Source: Lophium mytilinum (taxonomy: Eukaryota > Ascomycota > Dothideomycetes > Mytilinidiales > Mytilinidiaceae). Taken from it: a DNA stretch of 64,000 nt. The DNA is taken from assembly GCA_010093605.1 (NCBI GenBank), contig MU004196.1:708255-772254 (forward strand), read 5' to 3'. Under the pieces are notes generated by a model. That model did not search any database and was not told the origin of the DNA. It saw nothing but the letters and a program-made list of their open reading frames with translations. The position numbers and the translations under genes are program-made. Positions 56,527 through 64,000 of this stretch are shown here, in pieces (the stretch's first letter is position 1; every line of letters begins with the position of its first letter).

Positions 56527-57106
56527 TGCTGCGGTTGGGGGTTTAGGATGTTGTTCGTTGTTGGTGAGGGAGGTGGGGGTGGTGAGATTTGGGAGATTGG
56601 TGAGGGGTGAGGTGGAGTGGAGTGGGTGGACCCCGCGCGTTGTGGAACTTGGTGGTCGTTTTGCTTGTTTATTCAGGCCCCCATAGCTTTTGCATTACGC
56701 GGGTTTTATGTTTTGAGGTGAGATAAGTCGATGTTTGACGAAGGTGTACAAAACATTTGTGAATTTGATTCAATTTGCGGCGACGTCGTGCAAAGTGCAA
56801 GCGTGTAGGATGTCTAAGGGATCCAATCAGGGGCCCCGTGAATTTTACATGGTGAGTAATAGTTTAGATAGGTGTGAGGTGGCCGAATAGGCTATCAATG
56901 TGCGAAAGTGCAGACAGAGTCAAAGTGAGCTACTCCAGATTTAGAATCACACCGAATAGAGTACCTTCTTAGAAGCTCCTAATTCACACCGTGTACCCCT
57001 AAGAGGAGTACCTAACTCCACATAAAGTGAGCCTCTTCAAGGCATAAATCCACTCCGGGTATTCCATCTCGGTCCCTTAACCCACAATCGCAGCACTTCT
57101 ACCACA
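56527..57106. other. Intergenic, nothing recognised
   Basis: Between two minus-strand genes. Contains words repeated loosely near 56935-57050 (GAGTACC, AAGAGGAGTACC) of no clear meaning. Confidence 0.45.
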
Positions 57107-57748
57107 TCACAACTTACTCCCATCCCTCCCCACCTTCCCCGTCCCCTCCAAATGCTCCTCCCGCAAACTCCTCCCCGTCTCCCCAACCTCAAACGCCTCA
57201 CACGGCAACGTCACCGCCACAAACCTCGCCGGCTCCGTCTCGCTCCCATTCCTCCACTGATGCATCGTGCCCCTCTGCACCACATGATCTCCCGGGTTCA
57301 ACGTCAGCACCTCCCCCCCATCCAACGCCAGCTCCACAACCCCCAGCACACAGATACTAAAATCCACGCTCACAGTCCGATGCATCTGGCTCACACCCCC
57401 CGGCGCGATATCCACGACAAGCAGGGTCGCGCCGCCCTTCCCATTGCCTTCGTGGACGCCGGCGACTTCCCCGGGCCCGATCACGATGTTCGTGCCTTTG
57501 TGGCTCGCTGGCCCGTTTTCGGCGAGGTAGGCGGTGATGTCGGCGTCGTTGGCGAGGATGGGTGGGAGCGTGCTAGTGGCGTAGGAGCGTGCCATGCCGC
57601 CGACGCCCTCGCGGCCGTGGTAGAGCTGGGGTGGGGAAGAGTGGACGACGGAGACGCCGGCGGGGGTGTGGGTGAGGATGTAGCGCTTGTTTGGGGGGAG
57701 GGAGGTGACGGCTTCGGTGAAGGCGCCGATTGTTTTTGCGTCGGCCAT
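57107..57748 (-). CDS. Cupin-domain protein
   Basis: Single-exon gene of 213 residues. Residues about 1-60 precede the barrel (RYILTHTPAGVSVVHSSPP). A conserved cupin barrel follows at about 100-180: TLLVVDIAPGGVSQMHRTVS, VDFSICVLGVVELALDGGE, LTLNPGDHVVQRGTMHQWRN. His in SQMHRT and His in GTMHQW are plausible metal ligands, and Asp in SVDF may be a third. Similar single-domain cupins occur widely in fungi and some bacteria; the reaction is unknown. The frame stays open upstream to 57925, so a 59-residue N-terminal extension is possible, but ATG 57748 gives the expected MADAKTIGAF start. Confidence 0.8.
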   Translation of the reverse strand: MADAKTIGAFTEAVTSLPPNKRYILTHTPAGVSVVHSSPPQLYHGREGVGGMARSYATSTLPPILANDADITAYLAENGPASHKGTNIVIGPGEVAGVHEGNGKGGATLLVVDIAPGGVSQMHRTVSVDFSICVLGVVELALDGGEVLTLNPGDHVVQRGTMHQWRNGSETEPARFVAVTLPCEAFEVGETGRSLREEHLEGTGKVGRDGSKL

Positions 57749-60505
57749 TTTTCTTTGGGGTTTGGGGCCAGGTGGGTAGCAATCGTGACTTTTGGAATAA
57801 AGAGTTTGAAGACAGGATTGATTGGTGAGCGATTGTGAACCTAAGAATGACGACCGGAGACTATTGAGGAGGAATGGTTTACCTATGCGAATAGAGAGAA
57901 TGAGAGAATGTTGGATTTGAGTCAAGTAGTGTACTCAGGGTAGGCTAAGTATGCGGAGATGTGATCGCGAGGAAATGTACATCCGGGCCTTTGATTTCGA
58001 CTTGCTGGACCACGTCCGCGATCTTTTCGCCTTCTGCCGATTCCGGTTGCGTGATTCATTAGTGGTGTCGGAGCTGTGAGCTTTCGAGAATGCGGGGTAG
58101 CTCTGCTCATAGTAGATTTTGGAAGTGGAGGTTTAGACCCCGCATGGTTGATCAGGGTCGACGGCTCCGGCGCGAGTCATGTGTTGCTATTCGATGAAGT
58201 TTGTAAATGCTGTCAGGTATAGAGTACGATAAGTAGGTCTCAAAGCAATTAGCTATTGATATGAGAGTAGAGCATCCGTCGAGCTTATCTACAAGCTGGG
58301 CGGTGTTCTGATCTATTTGAAGTTTCAAGGACCAGAAGTTGTCATTGATTGCATTGAACCGATCGTATCTCGAGTAGGCTTGGTGTTGAGTTTCCGACAC
58401 GAGACGTCGCGAACGGAATGCTTGGCTGCCGAAACACGGCAAGCTGAGACGGGAGAGCACCCGAGTGGTGTGCCTGATCTGCAGGATGAATCGGCCCAGT
58501 GAAGAGATGGTGCTACACGGAGAGCGAAGCTTAAAATCGCTTGGGCTGGGAAACATTCCGCACGCTACATCGCTGTCGATATCAGAGTCAGCATCGGTGC
58601 AATCTCGCATGTCGGTCGCGAGGGGACTATGCAGGCATTGTTATCAGTCAGCGGGGCGGAGAAATGCTGTTTCTGTTGCAATATTGGATGGCGGTCTCCA
58701 CTCTAGATGAGCGGCTACGAAATAGGCAGTATACGTGTTCTGGCGTCATCGAGGTCGGGAATGAAGAATATGAATGGCGATGGAAGTGCAGGATGACCAA
58801 CAATGCAGCGCTGAGAAAGAGGTGATAATGTACTACCAATCTGTTCCGCTGACATAAGATCCGCATAGCTATTGATAGAATAGCTAGCATGGAGTCCCAT
58901 GTGTTGGAGGAGGACTGAAGCGAGGAATGAAGCAGGCCGAGCAGACTAATCGTGGCAGCACGAGGTGGCTATGGGTGATGGGATCGAGACGGGGGCAGAT
59001 GCCGTTCGTGGAATGCGCAAGGACCCCGCTGCGGTGTTGCGGGCGTACAGATGGGTCTAGAGAGATGAGGGAGGTGGAAAACTGGAACGGGGGAGCAAGG
59101 ACCGTGGTGTTGGGGTGCTGTGCTGGGGTGGCAAGGGGCCAAGGGCATGGTTCGCATTGCTCACTTTTGGCGAGATGCTTGATTGAGGGCGGCGGTGCTG
59201 AGCGAAGAAGACGTGTGCAGCCCGTTCGAAGCTTAAGGCCAGGCCCAAGGGGTTTGGTCAGCGTAGATTTGGTAGCCTGAGGCTCGTTGGGATGGAGCCG
59301 CTCGGCCCCTTTTCCATCACCAAGCAAGCGTCAGGGTCCGTGGTGTTGAGCTTCGGCGAACTGCCACACCGCAACGGTGCTTGCATCGGGACGGCAAGGC
59401 TCCTTGGACGGCATCTCGTAGCCGCTGGGACGACGCTTAGCACGCTCGAGTCGGTGGCTGCCGAGCGTCGCAGGTTGAAAGATTCGGAGATTTTGCCAAG
59501 GGCGGCCCTGTCGTGACGACCCCGTGGCTGAAACGATGACGGTGAGGAAACGAGGGCGGCCACAAAGGGCGGCGTTCCCATATGGCCGCCAATCGCGAGT
59601 CTGTCTCGATGCCACGAGAAGGTGAGCGTGCGAGCTGAGGGCACAGTAACGCTGGCGGTGGCACACAGCGTCCAGCCCCGAGGGCAGAGCGTCAAAGTCA
59701 ACGAGAGGTTGCGCGCAATCGAGCTCCCCTCACGGACCCCGGCTGGCGTGCTCTTAGACCGTCATGGCGCCAGGAACCCGCGGCCGCCCATTCGCTGGCC
59801 CGCTCGCCCCCCGGCCAGGGTCGTTGTTTGAGATGGACGATCGTTCTAATTTGGTGGAGTCTGGGTGGGTCGCCCCGTTGGAGGAAACGAGATGAGAGGA
59901 AACAACACCACGCCCTCGGCTCGCAGTCGGCATGCCGGTGCCCAGCGTCGGCTTCCGCTGGCCACGGCATGGAGAGACACAGAAGCCAGGACAACTCCGA
60001 GAGCGAGCTGCCATCGTGTGCGTTGTCGTAGCTGATGCAGCCGGGAGCCAGCTGGTGCGATGCACGGCGGGAGGGCGCAGCGGCTGGGGCGACGACGGTG
60101 GCCGGATCGCGGCCGTTGAGTGGCTTCCAGGGCCTCTGAGCACGAGCCCGCCGGCGTTGCTAGCCTGTTCCTGGGGCCGCCGGCTTGAAATTGCTCACAG
60201 GGGCCTTGCGCAGCCGCTGGACGAGTCTTGGCAGCAATCAGCGTGCGACTTTTGTTCAACACCCCCCGCTGCCGTCTCTCCTCTTCTCCTTCACCTCACA
60301 AGACTTCAGTTCTTCCACACTCGTTCCAGTCTCTTGCAGACGTGCCTCTCTTTTATCCAACCACAGTCATTCCTTCAGCCCGGCTCTCTTTGCGGAATTG
60401 ATTTCTGCTCGTCCTCGATTTCACTGCACTGCTCAGCTACGAAACGACTCTTCCACGACTCCGCATATCAACTGCCCAAAGAACCAGGTCTATATACCCG
60501 CAAAC
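57749..60505. promoter_or_regulatory. Long divergent intergenic, cupin gene and cell-wall protein gene
   Basis: About 2.75 kb between divergent starts. ORFs up to about 150 codons occur without family resemblance; a longer frame from 59932 runs out of frame into the cell-wall gene and is a shadow. The last 250 bases before 60506 are rich in C and T, typical of a strong fungal promoter and leader. Long upstream regions are common for developmentally regulated wall genes. Confidence 0.45.
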
Positions 60506-62445
60506 ATGCAGCTTATCTCAACCCTCCTCTTCGCCGGCCTGGCCACCGCCAACGGCCTCCACGGTCGCCACAACAACCGCCGCCAGGGCTATGGTGGCTA
60601 CGGCGGAGGTGGATATGGCGGTGGAGTCTCCAGCTCCACCCACGTCGCATCTTCGAGCACCAAGCTTTCCCCAACCTTCTCCTCGCCCGCGGGTGGCTAC
60701 GGCGGAGGCGGATATGGCGGTGGACACTCCAGCTCCACCCCCGTCGCATCTTCGAGCACCAAGCTCTCCCCGACCTTCTCCTCGCCCGTGAGCTCCGTCG
60801 TCGTTGTCTCAACCCCGTCTTCAGCGGCTGGATACCCCTCTTCGCCCGCTGGCTACCCGGTTCCGTCCTCGTCGCTCGCGGCCACCGAAGTCTCGTCTTC
60901 CTCTCTCGCTGGCTACCCGGTTCCGTCGTCTTCGCTCGCGGCTACTGGGGTGCCTTCTTCCTCCCCCGCAGGCTACCCAGTTGGGTCGACCTCCCTCGCG
61001 GCCACTGAAGCCTCCTCTTCGTCGCTCGCTGGCTACCCGGTTCCATCTTCCCCCGCTGGCTACCCAGTTCCATCGTCTTCGCTTGCTGGAACTGGAGTCT
61101 CGTCTGCCGTCGTCTACCCGTCCTCCTCTTTGGCCGGCACTGGCGTCTCTTCCGCGGTTGTCTACCCATCTTCGTCTGCTGGTGTTTTCCCATCGTCGTC
61201 TTTGGCCGGTACCGGTGTGCCTTCTTCCCCAGCAGGCTATCCTGTTCCATCTTCCTCAGCCGGCGTCTACCCGTCGTCGTCTTTGGCTGGCACTGGCGTC
61301 CCCTCGTCCCCAGCAGGCTACCCAGTTCCATCTTCCTCTGCTGGCGTCTTCCCATCGTCTTCGTTAGCCGGCACTGGTGTCTCCTCCGCCGTTGGCGTTC
61401 CGTACCCGTCTTCGTCTTTGGCTGGCACTGGTGGCGCTCCTTACCCGTCCTCGTCTTTGGCCGGCACTGGTGTTTACCCGTCCATCCCTCTGACAACCGG
61501 CGGCGTTTCCACTGAGGCCCCGGTCTCTTCCGGTTCCCCAGGCGAGACCTACCTCACCACCCACGTGTCCGAGGTCACCCTCACCTACACCATTGGATAC
61601 GGAAGCAGCGCACACGCCGTCACCACCACCATCCAGGAGACCTCCACTGAGACCGTTGTCGCGACCGTCTACCTGACCAAGCCCGCTGGTGGCTACGGCT
61701 CTGTCTCCGAGGCCGCTACTCCCACCGGTACCACTACCATCTCCAGCACTTCGACCACCACGAAGTTCATCACCGTGTACCCCACCGAATCCGCGACCGA
61801 GTCTGGCAACAGCCCAACTGAGACCGGTGTCCCTGGTGAGGGCGAGTGCTCTGCTCCCGTCTACATCACCGTTACCGCCCAAGAGACTGTCGTAAGTTTG
61901 CATAGCTCTCCACTTTCTTGATCTCACTAACCTTTTAGACCGTCACTGCTCCCGCTGGTGGATACGAATCGGCCACCGCTGCCGCTGAAACCTCCCCAGC
62001 TGGCTACCCTGTGTACAGCTCCGTTGTCTCCTCCGCTGTGGCCCCGGCCAGCACCGGTGCTCCTGTGTACCCCTCTGCCCCATACGGCAATGGAACTATC
62101 CCCAGCAGCGTCTTCGCCCCATCCGGCTTCCTGACCTACAGCAAGCCTGCCGGCACTGCTCCTTCTTACCCGGCTTCCTCGTCAATTGGAGGCACCGGTG
62201 CCGTTCCCTCCGGAACTGCGCCAGTCTATCCCTCCTCTTCTCTTGCTGCCACGGGGGTTGTTCCCTCCGGCACTGCCCCAGTCTACACTGCGCCAGGCTA
62301 CCCTGCCTCGTCGCTTGCTGCCACAGCCGTTGGTCCCTCCGGCACCCCACCAGCGTACAGCGCGCCCGTCTACTCTGCACCAGTAGACACCTCGGCTCCC
62401 GCTGCTGCCTCCCCCACTGGCGGCTATGGAGGCTACGGCTACTAG
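60506..62445 (+). CDS. Secreted repeat-rich cell-wall protein (Ser/Gly/Pro/Tyr-rich, adhesin-like)
   Basis: Predicted 630 residues; exons 60506-61891 and 61939-62445. The signal peptide is MQLISTLLFAGLATANG. Two 33-residue direct repeats (about 33-98) follow, each with GGGGYGGG and VASSSTKLSPTFSSP. Residues about 105-330 are made of variants of SSSLAATGVPSS and PAGYPVPSS. A Thr-rich domain, about 345-460, has TYLTTHVSEVTLTYTIGYG, TTIQETSTETVVATVYLTK and VYITVTAQETV, as in fungal wall proteins with serine/threonine glycosylation. Exon 2 returns to PSGTAPVYPSSSLAATG repeats and ends GGYGGYGY without a GPI signal. ATG 60506 is chosen over in-frame ATGs upstream because it starts the signal peptide. 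Exact function unknown; O-glycosylated wall or adhesion role inferred. Confidence 0.85.
60820..61490 (+). repeat. In-gene tandem repeats encoding SSSLA(A/G)TGV-PAGYPV units
   Basis: Within the cell-wall protein gene. Words such as TCGTCTTTGGC(C/T)GGCACTGG and GGCTACCC(A/G)GTTCC(A/G)TC recur at variable spacing, in frame. Such units are likely to change copy number by slippage or recombination. Confidence 0.75.
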
Positions 62446-63366
62446 ACACAACGTCTATCAATTTTCTTGCTTAGCGCAGGGGCATGCGCTGGATTGTGGA
62501 TAACGGGGTGAATGCTCCGCTGAGGGTCAGTGTTTTTTTCTTTCCAATGTCTAGAGTCCGGGCTTCTGCATGCATATACCTTCTCCCAAGCACATGAGTG
62601 CGTAACTTTTTATGTCTTTTGTGGTCTTGGACATGAAGCGCTGGACTGCGGCGGATGGACGGAATCAAGCGGTCACTTGCAAGGATCTGGATTTGCGTAG
62701 GGGTTGGAGGGAAGGAGAATTCAGGGAAAACGCGCCTGTGGAGCGGACTGTCGGTTTCTGGCAAATACACTATTCTCCTTTGTAACCTCTTGCGCTGTTT
62801 TTTGGTCTTGCATGTTTAACGCTTGTGTTTCTCGAAATCTGCTCTATGGCAGTGTGGATACCAGATAACGTATCCAACGCGTCACGAACCATCCGGCATG
62901 GCGGTGGAGTCTCTTTCGATTTTTTGGGTTGGGCAAAAAGGGTGCAGGTGCGGGCGAGTGTGCAAAGCACAACCAAATATACTGGCATGACCACAACTCT
63001 CGAGTCTTTCGTCATCTGACGTGCTTAATTTTCCATGTTATGGTTTTTCCCTTGTTGCCTCAGCCTCCTTTCTGAAAAAACAAGCATGATCACCGGCATC
63101 CCTGTTGCCCCTGCGTCCTTTATGCGTACCCTTGCTCTGTTTCCCGCGGCCGGCGTCTACCGCGCCATTGCGCGGGTATCTCAAACATGCTATGGAGAGA
63201 ATCTAAATTCTATGCGACTTTTTCTTCCATCGTCTTCAGACCTAGCTTGTAGTGCTGGTGTGCTGCCACTCTCACCGCCAATCCAAGTCTTCACACCGCC
63301 TATCTGTACAGAACGCCGTGTTACGTAACACGCGTCGCGCACGCAGCACCGAGACCATAAGTCGAT
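62446..63366. other. Intergenic, nothing recognised
   Basis: The 3' flank of the cell-wall gene and upstream of the kinase-like reading frame. Short ORFs only; no repeat or RNA recognised. Confidence 0.45.
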
Positions 63367-64000
63367 ATGCCGGCCTTGATGGAAGGGTCAAAGTACATCA
63401 GCTTCGAAGGTGACAAAATCGACTTTCACGATGGTTCCAAATGGGAAATTCAGACGCCATTATCGGACACAAGGTTGCAGGAGACCAATCCGCCATTTGA
63501 AGCTGCGGTCGTCTACAATTGCAAGCGTTTGAGCGATCCCTGGTCTGCGCACGGCGATACAGAAGAAGCTGTTATCAAAATAAAATACCAGTCAGTACAC
63601 CCGAAATTCGAGAACGCGAATGAGTCTAAGCGCAATTAATAGAATCAAGGGCGAATCGCGCGCGATTGAATATTACAGAAAGAATTTGGCAAGGTGGCAG
63701 GAAGACTGCGGAGACTGCAAAGATGCGTTCGGAATCGGACAGGTCAACACAGCAATCGAAGCCTACGAAACAGCTCGGAATCCGACGAAGAAGCCTAACC
63801 GCTATACAGCCCAAGAGATCAAAGCGCTCCAGCTGTTTCGGACTTGCAAGTCCAAAAGCGCGCCTTGGTTCATGGCGTGAAAACAAGCTTGTTTGGATGA
63901 GCAAAAATACTCCAAATCGGTAGCAATGCTCGATGGGTATATCGTATATGTTTTGATGCAAAAGCCCCCAGGACGTATCCTACGGGGGGATGATTTCTGG
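63367..64000 (+). pseudogene. Protein-kinase-like gene with an in-frame TGA, right end outside window
   Basis: Exons 63367-63590 and 63643 onward, joined in frame (KYQ|IKGES). The protein begins MPALMEGSKYISFEGDK and continues EAAVVYNCKRLSDPW, EEAVIKIKYQ, IEYYRKNLARWQEDCGD and NRYTAQEIKALQLFRTCKS. It resembles the fungal kinase-like proteins in which an N-terminal part leads to a degenerate kinase fold. The frame meets TGA at 63878-63880 but continues open to the window edge with family-like sequence (KQACLDEQKYSKSVAML, DGYIVYVLMQKPPGRIL). The TGA occupies the place where a Trp (TGG) would fit before KQ. No in-frame intron of normal size removes it. Most likely a nonsense mutation; family assignment is moderate. 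Confidence 0.6.

Noticed and set aside
57749-57925. N-terminal extension of the cupin protein
   Set aside because: In frame and open, but Ser/Leu-rich without a clear presequence; the shorter start gives the expected protein. It cannot be fully excluded.
59932-61008. 358-codon plus-strand ORF
   Set aside because: It overlaps the start of the cell-wall gene in another frame and mirrors its repeats (RRIFEHQA); no domain.
63876-63922. 47-nt intron that would remove the TGA in the kinase-like gene
   Set aside because: Length is not a multiple of three and the resulting frame loses the family-like sequence that follows, so a nonsense codon is the simpler reading.

Overview
This window is nuclear DNA of a filamentous ascomycete (Pezizomycotina). 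The evidence is about 27 protein genes cut by short GT-AG introns (mostly 47-80 nt) with CTAAC-like branch sites, plus families typical of such fungi: a Pth11-like rhodopsin domain, GPI and cell-wall serine-rich proteins, a fungal cupredoxin and a DUF7598-type membrane protein. SMN and NCBP3 homologues, which budding yeasts lack, are also present. A dothideomycete is my guess, not shown. Exon coordinates were derived by hand from reading frames and splice signals. No rRNA, intact tRNA, CRISPR array or complete transposon was seen.

Layout. 1-18.5 kb: C-terminal end of an Rsp5-type HECT ligase, an eight-cysteine GPI protein, a rhodopsin-MFS fusion gene, mitochondrial glutaredoxin GRX5, a coiled-coil protein, cytochrome c peroxidase, the Vps4 partner VFA1, then a 5.2-kb stretch without a gene. 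18.5-29 kb: a C2H2 zinc-finger protein, a 2.7-kb GC-rich divergent intergenic, the phosphatase YVH1, a TatD nuclease. 29-41.7 kb: a KH-domain RNA-binding protein divergent from ILV6, COA1 divergent from a small membrane protein, a DUF7598-like membrane protein, a SERF-like protein, a cupredoxin and the SMN homologue. 41.7-46.4 kb: two unrelated minisatellites (108-bp and 141-bp periods) on either side of an NCBP3-like gene. 46.6-57.7 kb: a Dot5-type peroxiredoxin, an AAAP amino-acid transporter, two small conserved proteins, an SDR, a DUF1857 protein and a cupin protein. 60.5-64 kb: a repeat-rich cell-wall protein and, at the right edge, a protein-kinase-like gene interrupted by an in-frame TGA.

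Most genes are unrelated housekeeping genes. Themes that recur are mitochondrial and redox function (GRX5, CCP1, COA1, ILV6, peroxiredoxin) and RNA metabolism (KH protein, SMN, NCBP3). The observations I rate highest are: (i) one reading frame joining a seven-helix rhodopsin/Pth11-like module to an FHS-type sugar-permease module; (ii) introns lying inside the catalytic-cysteine codon of three separate enzymes (HECT ligase, YVH1, peroxiredoxin), where the HECT intron is 51 nt, a multiple of three and free of stops, so retention would give a full-length ligase without its cysteine; (iii) the paired minisatellites around the NCBP3-like gene and upstream of SMN.
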